From: Clusia tigrina
Lineage: Eukaryota > Arthropoda > Insecta > Diptera > Clusiidae
Reading direction: 5' to 3'
Assembly: GCA_920105625.2 (NCBI GenBank)
Contig: OV050030.1
Coordinates: forward strand, 316,458,289 to 316,522,288
DNA: 64,000 nt
Shown: positions 10,396 to 21,607 of the stretch, piece by piece
Layout: the number at the start of each line of letters is the position of its first letter
How positions within the stretch are numbered: position 1 is the stretch's first letter
Translations under genes and position numbers: made by a program
The notes under the pieces: generated by a model
The model's input: the letters and a program-made list of their open reading frames with translations, nothing else
What the model was told of the DNA's origin: nothing
Databases searched by the model: none

Positions 10396-11236
10396 TCAAC
10401 TAGTTAGCTCATTGGTCCAACAGTTTGTTGGAGTCTCAACTGCATCCAATTTCCTTATTTGTTCCAATTGTTTGGCAATTGCATCTTCATAAGAAAGTAA
10501 GCAAGTTGGCAGCAAAGGTGACACAGAAGGAAGTTGAGTTTTACAACGACCAGAAACGACCCAACCCAATAATGTTTTCTGAAGGGTGCAGACAGATAAA
10601 ATATCGAAAAATGTTTCTGTTCCTAACAATAAATCTATGCGTTTAGTTTTGAAAAAGTGCTCATCAGCCAGTTGAGTATTTGTAGGCAAGTTCCACGACG
10701 AGACATAAATTCAGGCTGATACGAAATATCAGATGCTATACAAAATGAAACAGATAATTCCAAGTTAGTGGAACGAGCTTTTATAGACGTCGATGTTTTT
10801 TGTTTAATATGTGAATTTCCAATGCTTAGAATTTGGATAGAATGTTTTTCCCTCGGCAAGCGTAACTTTTTCACAAATTCTGTGGTTACAAAGTCAACTT
10901 GAGAACAAGAGTCAAGTAATTCTCTGCCCATGAAATAACAACCAGATGTATCACGAATAACTACGACAGCAGTGGCGAGAAGAACTTGATCTAACGAACA
11001 TTTTTCCATGTGTGTATGAACAGCAGCAGCGACATTGGCTTCAGTTTGTGCACCACGCGCAGATGGCTGTGACGACGATTATGGCTGTGAGCACGATGCA
11101 AAAGAGTGTGGTGTAATCGTGAGCAGTTTCTACACTTGAAAGTGGATGACCAATTTGTCACTTGATGATTTTTAGCGAAACCATTTATACATAAACCAAG
11201 GCGTTTTATGTTGTCAAAACGTTCGGGAACTTCCAT
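10396..11236 (-). pseudogene. BEL nucleocapsid knuckle and protease (copy A)
   Basis: Same three-frame arrangement as copy B, with the same Cys replacing Gly at the active site (LLDSCSQ). Shared damage again points to duplication of an already dead element. Confidence 0.75.
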
Positions 11237-11408
11237 ATTTTTAAACGAGAGCAGTTGTTAATTGTGTGGTCAGACCTGAAACACAACAGGCACTAACGCT
11301 TTGTACAACAAAAAGAATATCCATGTCGATGTGATTTATTTGTATTTCTGTTCAAAGGTACTTTATTTTCAGAATGATGAACCAGGGTTGTATTTGTATT
11401 AGTCGATT

Positions 11409-11864
11409 CTAAAAATTGGCAACGCCACATTCATCCCAAGAGGGCAGTTTCGTAAAATATAAGGAATCTTTCATTTCCTTTTGAGTGTCCTCATCGACCT
11501 TTTCCATAACCAAATGTAGCAACATTGTATTTGATATATACTTGTCACTACCCAAAAACGAAAGCGAACAATATAGTGCCGAAACATTATGAACAAAACT
11601 TCTATTTTGTTTAAGAACTGACGGAAGTTGAAATATAGTTTTAATGTTTTCCATTAATATTAATGTGATATTGTCAAAGCGGTTTTCGAGCCTTTCAAGC
11701 GCCTTTGGATAAATTTCATTTGATATTTGACAGTTTCTTAAGCTTGGCCTTGGAGACAATTACGCAAATTGTTTAATTTTTCAAGTATAGACAAACCATT
11801 CTCACGATCAATAATTGCTATGAAGTTTTTGTACACAGAGTATTTTCCATAAAAAATAGACAGG
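11409..11864 (-). pseudogene. BEL gag fragment (copy A)
   Basis: 116-residue frame nearly identical to 3,885-4,235 (one residue change seen, ILMENIK for IFMENIK). The region 11,865-12,478 is leader or decayed gag N-terminus and is 8 bp shorter than in copy B. Confidence 0.55.
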
Positions 11865-12478
11865 GAATGTAAAGGCTGTATCTGAAAATGAGTTGTTGTG
11901 CAATTTTTCCCCTATCTGTGATTGTATCGACAATTTTACTGATAAGTATAGATCCTCAGGACCATTATCCTCTGGATCTAATTTTTCAATATTGGTTTGC
12001 TACGACAAAATTTATTTAAAATATGATTCGAGTATTCCCAATTACAACTCAGCAGATGAGAGCGCCTTCCCGTCACCCTTTCCATTTATTCAATAATATT
12101 TTTGATGCGAGTAATGTTTTTTGGAGTGATGTTTATAATCTCCCAGCGACAAATGTAAACTCCCTGTTGAGACAGCATGTAAATGGTTTCTGGAACAATG
12201 GTGACTGCGTTGGCCGAGACGCTGATGGCAGCATGAAGTTGATGATCACGTTGCCCGAGCCGAGAGTCACGAAACCGAACTTCTCACCAAAAATTATGAG
12301 TTTTGATGTCAATAAATTTTACTGCGATAGCTGTAGGGAGAAATCCCCTTTTATGCTTCTTTGTTTGAATACAATTATCATTTTTTGTCCTTGAACTTGT
12401 CCATGTACAAACACCTTAAATTTTTATTACATTAACAATCCTTTTATTTGCACTAGCTCCGTTTTAATCAATTGCTCG

Positions 12479-12782
12479 ACCCCACGATGGGCGCCAAAAT
12501 GTATAATAAGAAAAGTTTTCCTTATTTTCCCAGCAACTAAACTATTTTTTTACATTTTAATTTATTTTATTTTATCAAAATCCTACTGTTATAGGGGCGA
12601 GTACAAGCGCGGTGCAAATGAATTAAATAAGGACACTGGAATACACGGTTATGTACCTGAGCAACCAAAGTGAGTAGGGTAATTTTCGATGCTGAATCCG
12701 AATTCGGAATCAGTTTCGCCCTATGTCGTGAGTATTTCCAGATAATTGAAATGCGATTTTTTGAAATTTTTGTCCATACATA
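12479..12782 (-). other. Candidate LTR end and primer site (copy A)
   Basis: TGGCGCCCATCGTGGGG begins at 12,496 on the minus strand, again three bases after ...TATACA. Equivalent of 4,963-5,266; the outer LTR boundary is equally uncertain. Confidence 0.4.
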
Positions 12783-12859
12783 GCCATTTTATTCAATAAT
12801 AAATCAAAGTTTAGAATTGAAGTGCGATGCAACATTTTCGTTTGTATTCTTATAGATCT

Positions 12860-14400
12860 GTTTCACGTCATAGACTCTAAAAATAATCGCTCATCATGCT
12901 CTCGTCGCAGAAACCTTGGTAATTTCTCTAAATTCTCTGCAAATCTTGATAAATCAGCTCGCCCTGCTCGTTACTCGTATCGCCTAAATTTTTTGTGGAA
13001 GAAATGTAGGTCGGAATGCAGAAAATTCATTTTTAGTGTAATACGAGCACCGATTCTCTTGTAATTCAGTAACAGTTCCGTGACAATTTGCTTGTAGTTG
13101 TCACTTTTCCGGTTGCTAAGGAAATTATGGATAATGCTCCTGAAAGTGGCCCATGCTGCCTTTTCTGTGGGTGTTAAACATCACGTAAAGTTGTTGTCAG
13201 CCATCAGTTTTCTTATTCGCCAGGTCCAACGAAAATACCTTCTTTTATTTTGGCGTAAGTAATCTTCGGAAACAGACGAGTTAAGTACTGGAAAGTCTCG
13301 GTCAAGCGCTGTAACGAAATTCTTTTGAGGCCGAGTTTAATATGTAGTGGAGGAAGTAAATCGTTGTTTGGATCAATCAAAGAATTGTTTGAGATGTTTT
13401 GTCTTCCTGGTGAATAATGGCCTCGAGAAGGCTATTCTATTTATACATAATGATTTACTGTTGCTCGACTATCCCACAGAAAAAGAATGCCACAGTAATT
13501 CGTGAAGCCGCTCTGTATCCCAATGAACATGCAATAAACTGGAATATCTGCGTGATCAATTAGTTTAAATTAATATACTACTTCGAAAACATCAAATACC
13601 TTTATATGGCGCAAATTTTCTATTTCTCTTTGTTGCACTTTATCAATCTCAAAAATTTCTTTCATCGATTCGTAACTTTCCTTGATGTTAACGGCATAAG
13701 CAATTAGAATCGACAGACTTGTCATTTCCAATATTGAGGAGAGCGGCTGTATTTAGAACCGTCGATGAAAAGTCGGCATTCATTTTTCACGTATGGTCGA
13801 TTCATTGTTCGAAATATACCATTGATGTATTTGCAGCAACAAATTTGATTTATCTTCTCTAAGAATGGCAATCGCACTTTATTCCTTTCTCTAAAATGAG
13901 TGACATTCGATTCGCCCGATAGAAATTTCCACTGTTGCAAACGTGATCCGAGTATTTCAGTATTTCCTTTGCATAAATACAAATCGCGGACCAAATCATT
14001 TAGTTCAGTTTGTGTTACTAAATGTTTTTCGTTGAACACCATTTCGCTGCCACTCCTCGTATTGGGATCACAAGTTTCCACATCTCTCACACTTAGACAC
14101 TTTGGTAATGGATCAATGTGTAAACGTTCAACTGGCTTCGAAGCTGATGAAACGTCGGAATATTTTATGTTTACTACGGTTCTTGTACTAATACCAAAGA
14201 CATTCGTGGAACAAATATAACAGTCATTGGTGTTATTTTTCTGTGTTCTCCAAAGCATTGGCATTTTGAACGGCAAATAAATTTCCTCGCCCTACCTACC
14301 ATCTATATAACTTTGTTCTACACGCATTACAAATCAATTTAGTCGTCCACGGCTTCAATAAATCTCCCACAGTGAAACCAAAGTAGTGCAGATATGCAGC
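12860..14400 (-). pseudogene. Degraded full-length copy of an arthropod multicopy protein of unknown function
   Basis: I recognise this as a family of uncharacterised proteins that is repeated many times in arthropod genomes; I do not know its function. From 14,400 downward: AAYLHYFGFTVGD, KPWTTKLICNACRTKLYRW then a stop; a shifted frame MPMLWRTQ and DCYICSTN (13,722-14,276, 184 codons open), ELNDLVRDLYL, GSRLQQW, RLFIDGSKYS; then AVNIKESYESMKEIF, a WDSRA, LIDPNNDLLPPLHIKLGL, AKIKEGIFVGP, GARITLKMNFLHSDL, SNEQGELIYQD and MMSDYF. The domain order is complete and collinear with the family but broken by at least six stops or shifts. Paired cysteines (ICNAC, CYIC) suggest metal binding. Multicopy behaviour and nearby transposons make a transposase origin possible but unproven. 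Confidence 0.65.
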
Positions 14401-14459
14401 TTTCAGCGAATACATAACTTTCCCATTCTTTGCACCGATATAACAACCGCAAACGTAAC

Positions 14460-14692
14460 TGTTATGTATTTAAAGAAAATCAACAATAACTGAATACCAC
14501 ATAAATATGTACACACATTTTGCATCTCATCCATTATTACATAGCATACACACATATTATATATTATACTCACCTCTATTACACACACACATATCACATA
14601 CTTATATTCAATCCCATTTATCATAATAAAGTCAGTCGTGATTTATACCTCAAACAAATAAGTTGTCTGTCTTTCAATCGTAGAACACAACA
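14460..14692 (+). repeat. 5' LTR (TGTTAT...CACAACA)
   Basis: Starts TGTTATGTATTTAAAG and ends ATCGTAGAACACAACA, with canonical TG...CA ends. A CATAATAAAGTC near 14,622 could serve as polyadenylation signal. Confidence 0.93.
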
Positions 14693-14695
14693 TAT

Positions 14696-14713
14696 TGGCG
14701 ACGAGAAAAGAGC
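14696..14713 (+). other. Primer-binding site
   Basis: TGGCGACGAGAAAAGAG starts three bases after the 5' LTR. Position and TGG start fit a tRNA 3'-end complement; I cannot name the tRNA with confidence. Confidence 0.6.
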
Positions 14714-14744
14714 CACGAAAGTGCAAGTGAAAAATAAGAAAAAA

Positions 14745-15660
14745 ATGTCTACGGAATCTAAAGTTTTTGAAACGTTGTTGGCTCAACAGCAGCAATTTGC
14801 TAAGAACATGTTGGAGCAACAACAACAGTGGATGCAGTCCATCCTAGATCGAAACGGGTTAGGCGATGGTGGAGGAACAGACCTCACGGGTCAATCAACA
14901 GTCTGTCCACCATTTCCCAGTTTCAATAAGGATAACCAAAAGTGGGAATCATACCTACAGCAGTTATCGCAGCATTTTCAAGCATATTCCGTGGTCACGG
15001 CTGAAAAACAAAAAGCATACTTTCTATCGTGGATAGGCGCAGACATGTTTGAGTTGTTGAAGAATTTATTTGGCAGTCAAAATCTAGATGAGTTTACATA
15101 CAAACAATTAGCGAATAAATTCACAGAACATTTCCAGAAAAAACGGCACACTGTCGCAGCTCGCTACGAATTCTTTAAAAGAGGAATGGGAAACTCGCAA
15201 ACGCACAGACAATGGGTAGCCGATCTTCGTGGAATTGCGCGTGAGTGCCAGTTTGTATGAAGTGCTTCGGCATGCTCATTAGATTTCGTTGACGAAATGA
15301 TTCGGGATAAAAATAATTGAGCACACACCATTTGACGCTGTTCGCGCAGCTGCTCTTCAAAAGTTACAACCTACCCTTGAAGATGTACTTTTAATAGCGG
15401 AATCATATGAAACTACAACAAAAACTGTAGCGGTCATAAAAGAAAACAATGAGAGACAAATTCCAGTGAATGCAATAAATACACACCGAAAAAAGCAACA
15501 AAAATGTAGTGGTGAAGAAAAAACTGGGAAAAACACACTCATATCTTGTTCTGGTTGCGGTCACACACACAGTAGAGACAAATGTAAGTTTCGCGACGCA
15601 ATTTGTCATAAATGTGGAAAAAAAAGGTCACATTGCTGTTGTGTGTTTGTCAAAACAAAC
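14745..15660 (+). pseudogene. gag: gypsy gag, frameshifted
   Basis: ATG at 14,745 opens MSTESKVFETLLAQQQQF, a Gln-rich coiled start, then PFPSFNKDNQKWESYLQQL and the capsid-like YKQLANKFTEHF and RYEFFKRGM. A TGA at 15,258 ends the first frame. Sequence then continues in other frames (DFVDEMIRD, a 1-bp insertion near 15,312, AALQKLQPTLEDVLLIAESY). Two CCHC-type knuckles follow: CSGCGHTHSRDKC and one starting CHKCGKK. The second is broken by a shift at the A8 run 15,618-15,625. Gag should bind element RNA and form particles, but no intact Gag can be made from this copy without frameshifting. Confidence 0.8.
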
Positions 15661-17290
15661 CAAACAAAAGGGTAATTACGGTAAAGACAACAAGAGCAAA
15701 GAATCCGTGCAAACTGTCTACAGTCTGACTGGCCTAATTACAACAAGAGCAAACAAAAACGTAATAGAGACAGAGGTTCTTGGAAAAAACGTTTGTTTTC
15801 AGATGTATTCTGGTGCAACTGTGTCGGTTATTAATGCTCCAACTTACAAAGAGCTAAACAGTCCAAAACTGGAAAAATGTCAACGAATTCTGCATGCATA
15901 CGGGCAGAAATCAATTCCGATCTTGGGTGAGCTACGCACTGTCGCTAAGTGTGGTAACAAGGAAGCAAACGTAGTAATTATTGTTGCAAATGTCGAACAG
16001 TCAAATAATCTTTTCGGCTTGGACTTGTTTAAAATATTCGGTTTTGAGATACGACAAATCTGTAACGTTGATGAGCAGCATGAGCCTCTGGTAGCTCATA
16101 TTTGTAGTAAATACAAAGAAGTTTTTCAACCAGCTATTGGAGTAATAAAAAATTTTGAAGCCAGTATTTATCTAAAACCAAACGCCACACCGAAGTTTTA
16201 TAAAAGCCGTCAAATACCGTTTGCTTTAATGGACAAATTCAGAGAAGAAGCAGAACGACTCACACAAATAGGCATTTGGAAGCCAGTGAAATTCAGCAAC
16301 TGGGCATCCCCTATTGTACTAGCAGCCAAGCCAGGAGGTGCAATAAGGATTTGCGGAGACTTCAAACAGGGCATTAATACGCAGATCGATATCGAGCAGT
16401 ATCTGTTGCCAACTCGCGAAGCCCTACCCTACAAGATTCGACACGGAAGATATTTTAGCAAAATCGACCTAAAGGATGCTTATTTGCAAATGCAGCTTGA
16501 CGAGACAGCAAAGAAAATTATGGTCGTCAACACGCCGTTGGGACTTTTTCAATATCAGCGGTTGCCATACGGTGTAGCTAGTGCTCCAGCTATTTTCCAA
16601 CGTTATCTGGAACAACTTCTTAGCGGCATTGAAGGTTGCGGCAACTATTTAGACGATATCATAATAACAGCACCAACGACTGAACAACATCTTATGTGTC
16701 TTGAGCAAATTTTAAGCATTCTTCACGAAAATGGCATAAAATGCAAGCAAGAAAAGTGTTTCTTTCTTCGAGAAGAAATTGAATACTTAGGAAGGACAGT
16801 TAGTGCAAATGGTATTCTTCCCGATCAATCGGGATTACGAGCAGTAAAAGATTTGAAACAGCCCACTACTCTGCAACAATTAGAAGCGTTTATGGGGAAA
16901 GTGAACTACTATTGTAATTTCATTCCGAATTACTCACAGCTGGCGTCTCCTCTAAATCAACTTCGTAGGAAGAACATACCATTCAAGTGGGGCACCGAAC
17001 AACAGCAAGCTTTCATAGAATTAAAGACACACATCCTTAATGCAACACAATTGGCTCATTTTAATGAAGAACTGCCCCTTGTTCTTGCCACTGATGCATC
17101 TTCTTTCGGCATTGGTGTAGTATTGTCACAAATTCAACCAAATGGAATGGAAAGACCTATAGCATTCGCATCAAAAACCCTGGACAAACATCAAGTCAGG
17201 TATAGCCAAGTTGAAAAAGAAGGACTGTCCATTATATTCGGAGTGAAAAATTTAATCAGTACCTGTATGGCAGAAAGTTTCTTCTCATAA
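15626..17290 (+). pseudogene. pol: gypsy pol: protease, reverse transcriptase, RNase H
   Basis: Open from the second knuckle (GHIAVVC) to a stop at 17,290. The protease site reads QMYSGATVSVIN: the catalytic Asp expected before SGA is Tyr (TAT at 15,806-15,808), so it should be inactive. RT has GDFKQGIN, FSKIDLKDAYLQM, LPYGVASAPAIFQ and the intact YLDD box (16,646-16,657). Tether/RNase H has FMGKVNYY, ATDASSFGIGVVLSQ and YSQVEKEGL. The frame is then lost by a 1-bp deletion near 17,250: the next residues in the correct register, KFLLITDHKPLL, lie in another frame. No initiator is expected because pol is normally made by frameshift or polyprotein. Confidence 0.9.
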
Positions 17291-18860
17291 CTGATCACAA
17301 ACCGTTGTTAACCATATTTAATCCGGGCAAACATCTTCCCACAATGACATCAACTTACAACTTTGATATTAAATATCGTTCAACAGGTGATCACGGGAAC
17401 GCTGACGCACTTTCACGTCTACCAATCAGCACAGATGAGGATTTTGACAAAGAAGAAGCATGCTACAATATCGTCGAAATATCGCCTCCGATCAACATGG
17501 AAACCATTCTTAAGCATCTGAAAACCGATACCACTCTGAACAAGGTTCTCAGATTTGTGTCAAGTGGGTGGCCGGACAAACCAGCCGATCCTGAATTACT
17601 GCCATATTTCAATCGTAAATTTGCCCTTACGGTAAACAATCAACTACTTTGCCTGTACACGGACGCCAATTGCATCGTCGTTCCTCGAACACTTAGACAA
17701 TACATCTTATCACTTCTCCATGATGGCCACTGGGGAACAGTGAGAATGAAGCAGTTGGCTAGACAAAATGTGTGGTGGCCAGGTATCGATGAGGACATTG
17801 CAACGTTAACGAAAGCGTGCAGCATATGCAAGAAAACTAATCCAGCTCCACCAAAGGAATTTCAAAGTTGGCCGAAGGCAACATCAGCTTGGGAGAGGAT
17901 TCACATAGATTTTGCTGGTCCAATATTCGACTCTATTTGGCTCATATGCGTGGACGCATATTCACAGTTTCCATTTGTTACGCAAATAACTTCAACAACA
18001 ACAACTAACACTTTTTCAGCATTGTCAGCCATTTTTGCAATTGAGGGTTATCCCAAAACCCTAGTCAGCGACAACGGTCGGCAACTCACAGCAGACGCTT
18101 TTAAACAGTTTTGCAAACAACATGGGATAAATCACATTACGACAGCACCATTTCACCCAGCATCAAATGGACTTGCGGAAAGGTTCGTACAATCGTTTAA
18201 AACGTCAGTGAATAAAAACATCAAAGATGGGTATCCAACCAACACTGCCGTTACAAAGTATCTTGCTTCGTATCGTTTTACGCCCAATGCACAAGGAAAA
18301 ACACCAGCAGAATTGATTAATGGTCGTCCCGTACGCACAATCCTAAGTCAATTGTTTGAGCAGCCAAACAGTAATAAAAATCAGCAAGGAAACAAGTATG
18401 AGTTAAACGAAAAAGTATTTGCGCGAAAGTACGCAAGGGGAGAAAAATGGATAGAAGCGACCATCGATCGACCAATTGGGAAAATGTTATTTGTCGTTCG
18501 CACTGCTACGGGGTTTTATAAACGCCATATTAATCAACTTAAGCCCAGGTCAAATTCATATATTAAAGGCGGAAATTCCGACATTGATATCACACAGTTT
18601 TGGAGGGTCTCAAACACACAAAGTCCGCTCTCCAGTTCACCATCGACAAATCAACAGGAACATCATTCATCGGTACTGATACAAATATACATTCAATAGT
18701 ACTGATACAAACAGAAATTCGAGAAGCAATCACCATGATGTTCCTCCAATGGCAAGTCAACACCAGTCGGGAAGACAAATACGCAGTAGTAACCGAATAC
18801 GCAGAGAAGTTATCCGATATCACCCACCTGATTTTAGAAGTCGTAAAACTACTAAATAAA
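17291..18860 (+). pseudogene. pol: gypsy pol: RNase H end and integrase
   Basis: A 464-codon frame. It starts in the RNase H tail (LLTIFNPGKHLPTMTS, then FDIKYRSTGDHGNADALSRLP); about a dozen residues usually between these motifs ('RLQRWA...') are missing. Integrase zinc finger: HDGHWGTVRMKQLARQNVWW...CSIC (HHCC). Core: HIDFAGP (Asp 17,908), VSDNGR (Asp 18,070) and NGLAERFVQSF (Glu 18,178), so DDE is intact. After a stop at 18,699 a shifted frame reads RQIRSSNRIRREVIRYHPPDF to about 18,860, the usual basic C-terminal tail. Lineage looks closest to Mag/K02A2.6-like gypsy elements (inference). Confidence 0.9.
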
Positions 18861-18878
18861 TGAAATTTTAGGGAGATG

Positions 18879-19111
18879 TGTTATGTATTTAAAGAAAATC
18901 AACAATAACTGAATACCACATAAATATGCACACACATTTTGCATCTCATCCATTATTACATAGCATACACACATATTATATATTATACTCACCTCTATTA
19001 CGCACACACATATCACATACTTAGATTCAATCCCATTTATCATAATAAAGTCAGTCGTGATTTATACCTCAAACAAGCAAGTTGTCTGTCTTTCAATCGT
19101 AGAACACAACA
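18879..19111 (+). repeat. 3' LTR
   Basis: Differs from the 5' LTR by only a handful of substitutions (for example GCACACAC for GTACACAC). Preceded by TTTTAGGGAGATG, a weak polypurine tract. Followed by the GTAAC target duplication. Confidence 0.93.
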
Positions 19112-19352
19112 GTAACAAAAATAGTTCGGGTTGACTTTGCACGACATTTTTATATGTTATTTTTCTAATATAAATACTTTTTGCGTCAAATGGAAGTGAA
19201 CAAGCCATCCACCAATCTAAAAATTCTGACGACCCAGCGAAATCCTGGCTACGGATTTGAATTCAGCGCGCAAAAATACGTTAATAAGTGCTCAAATACA
19301 GTTATTTTATAAACTTAACGAAAGTGCTTAGTTATAGAATTAGTCAGAAAGC

Positions 19353-21005
19353 TAAGTTAAGGTCTAGGTTAAGTTAGGTTATCGTGGTAGCCGGTCTACA
19401 GACCAACTCACTCAGACCACCATGCGTCCATTCTGATACCACCGCGTAACAACGCACCTCTGATTTACTCGTCAAAACATTTCGAAGCCCCAATAAAGTG
19501 CATGATTTGTTGGCCTTCGTGCTGGACACTTCTGTAAGAGAGTTAAAATCGTATTTCCGTACAGAAGAGATGTTCCACAGTCTTCTCCTCATCCCCACAG
19601 CTTTTGCAGAATTCATGAGAGAATACACTCAGCCTAAGAGCATGCCTGCCGAATAGCCCATGACCAGTTATACAAGCCACGATCTTAGAGATATCTTCTC
19701 TCGACAGGGCAAGCGAGTCTCTAGATTTTCTCACATTAAACTCCCGTCACATTAGCCTAGGTGTTAAGTAAGTGCCCTCGTGTGCCCAGGACCCATTCAC
19801 GACTCTATCCTTCATCAGTTTATAAGTGGCAATTGGTATTACAACCACGAATCTGTCCGTGCATAAAGGAAGGTTGGTGCCTTTCTCTGGCTAGCTCATT
19901 AGCTCTACAGTTCCCCTCGACATCCCTATGCCCCGGAATCCATATTAGGCGTATCCGGAAAACGGTACATAAGTAGACAGCTACCTCCTTTATGGCTAGG
20001 ACCTCTGCTTGATAAACACTGTAGTAGTCAGGGAGACGGAACGAAAGCTCCAGTCCCAGTTCTTTTGAGAAAACTCCAAAGCCAACTCTGTCGTCAAGTT
20101 TGGATCCATCGGTGTAGAAATTCAGTTCCCCCTTTTCCATGGCATGAGTGTTTCCCACTCTCTTCTAGACGGAATATGTGTCTGGAAGTGCCTATCATAG
20201 TTGAGATTAGATATAGAGTGGTCAATGTGTTGGATAAAACTACACCAGGTATGCATGATAGTCGAGTGGCCAATCTGCCGATCTTGCCATATCGCCGTAC
20301 ATTTCAGCTTTAGCGCTGATGCGGCGGCCACCTGTTTCCCTACCAAATCTAATGTAGGTAGGTTGAGAATTACTTCTAATGATTTAGTTGGGGTGGTACT
20401 TAAAGCACCAGAAATGCCCAAAAAATTCGCTCTTTGTACCTTGCTCAGAAGTTTCAAATAGCTTTGCTTCTGTGTGGCTGGCCGAATTACCCGTATTCCA
20501 TGGAGCAATTTAGGTCTGACCACAAAAATGCACAGGCAGTGCATAATTCTCAATACAAAGCAATATTGGAATTCCTAACTCTTTCCTCAATATTATCAAG
20601 GTAAGCTTGCTATCTAGTATTAGTCCCAAATATTTGACTGTCTCCTTCATCGGAATTTCCACACCTTGGTATATTAGCCGGGGACCGTAGGAGATCTATT
20701 TTTCTCAGAGAAGAGCATTAATTCCATTTTTTCGGAACCCTAGTCTCGTTCTTTCAGTCCAACAAGTAAGCGTGGCCATGTTACAGCGCAAAATATCCTT
20801 AAGAATTTTTGGATATTTCCCTTTAATCACAATTATCAAATCATCAGCATAGGCGATGACGTGACAACTCCTCCCCCCCCCTCGACGGCTTTTCCCTATT
20901 GCAAGATCTAAATATCTCTTCAATTTTTGCTGTTTCAGCTGGCTTAACCGGAATCTAAACCCGTGCTCTGGGTCTGCTAGGGACTTCTTAAGTTAAGGCC
21001 TAAGT
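19353..21005 (-). mobile_element. 5'-truncated non-LTR retrotransposon with RNase H
   Basis: Minus strand, in order: RT palm end with CHVIAYADDLIIV (about 20,830), TERTRLGFRKNG; thumb region with LSKVQRANFLGISGAL, LPTLDLVGKQVAAASAL and REWETLMPW; RNase H with LNFYTDGSKLDDRVGFGVFS, YQAEVLAIKEV and WIPGHRDVEGNCRANELA; and a C-terminal CCHC-like segment ACITGHGLFGRHALRL ... CKSCGDEEKTVEHLFC. An RNase H in this position suggests the I/R1/LOA assemblage. Frameshifts and stops break it into at least four pieces. The insertion ends are flanked by 17-bp near-repeats (19,353-19,369 and 20,989-21,005; 15 of 17 match), a plausible aged target duplication. Confidence 0.8.
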
Positions 21006-21607
21006 ATAAAAAGTGTAGGCACCTTAATGAACTAATATTTAAGATATGAGCAACAATATTTTTAAACTTCATTATTTATCGATTAAGTTCTATAAAAATG
21101 ATACATTGGCCGACCAGTGAGATGATGATTTTGTAAATTATATTCATATAATATAAACATAATAAACAGAATATTGTATCGACACGGAAAGGAAATAAAA
21201 TATAAGAAAGGATAAAATAGTTGAATAAAACATAGACGGCATAAGCAGTACAAATGAAATTAGGTATTGCCATTCGATAAATAATAATATATGCAACAAT
21301 TTTTACTTTACCCCGACCCCACACGTGCCAGCGCAAGTTCAAAAAACTCAATGCCTTCAAAGGGTTTCACCAATACTCGCAAACATATGCTACTGGCAGC
21401 GCTACTGGCAACGAAATTTCAAAGATAGTAAATTTTTGACATAGGCGGCAAGTAAATGTCAAATTCATACTAAATAATTGTCGTTAATTTTCGTAATGGA
21501 AAATAAATAGAACAAAAGTTATATTTTAAAAACCATTAATTTATGTCGTTTCAAATAGCGTCTTTGGAACATGAGCATTCTTCCCTTATAACTCTTATTA
21601 AAAGCGT

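Larger units (their letters stand above)
7575..13355 (-). repeat. Mosaic BEL/gypsy unit, copy A
   Basis: Collinear with 1-5,838 at very high identity; most differences are single bases. Distinct features: a 53-bp deletion in the integrase linker (near 8,708) and an 8-bp deletion near 11,960. On its right the unknown-family gene continues intact to 14,400, whereas in copy B it is cut. Copy A therefore preserves the original right-hand junction. Confidence 0.9.
14455..19116 (+). mobile_element. Complete Ty3/gypsy insertion with LTRs and 5-bp target duplication
   Basis: Two 233-bp LTRs (14,460-14,692 and 18,879-19,111) differ at only a few bases and are flanked by the direct repeat GTAAC at 14,455-14,459 and 19,112-19,116. 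The internal region carries gag and pol in order PR-RT-RNase H-IN, the gypsy order. Near-identical LTRs imply a fairly recent insertion, yet the reading frames contain several indels, so this copy was probably mobilised in trans or decayed quickly. Confidence 0.93.

Noticed and set aside
13900..14220. 106-codon plus-strand frame
   Set aside because: Antisense shadow of the family blocks DCYIC to GSRLQQW.
21100..21125. TGGCCGACCAGTGAGA as a primer-binding site
   Set aside because: No LTR end before it and no gag after it.
21076..21360. 94-codon hydrophobic minus frame, membrane-like
   Set aside because: AT-rich sequence easily gives Ile/Tyr/Phe-rich frames; no start context, family or neighbour supports it.
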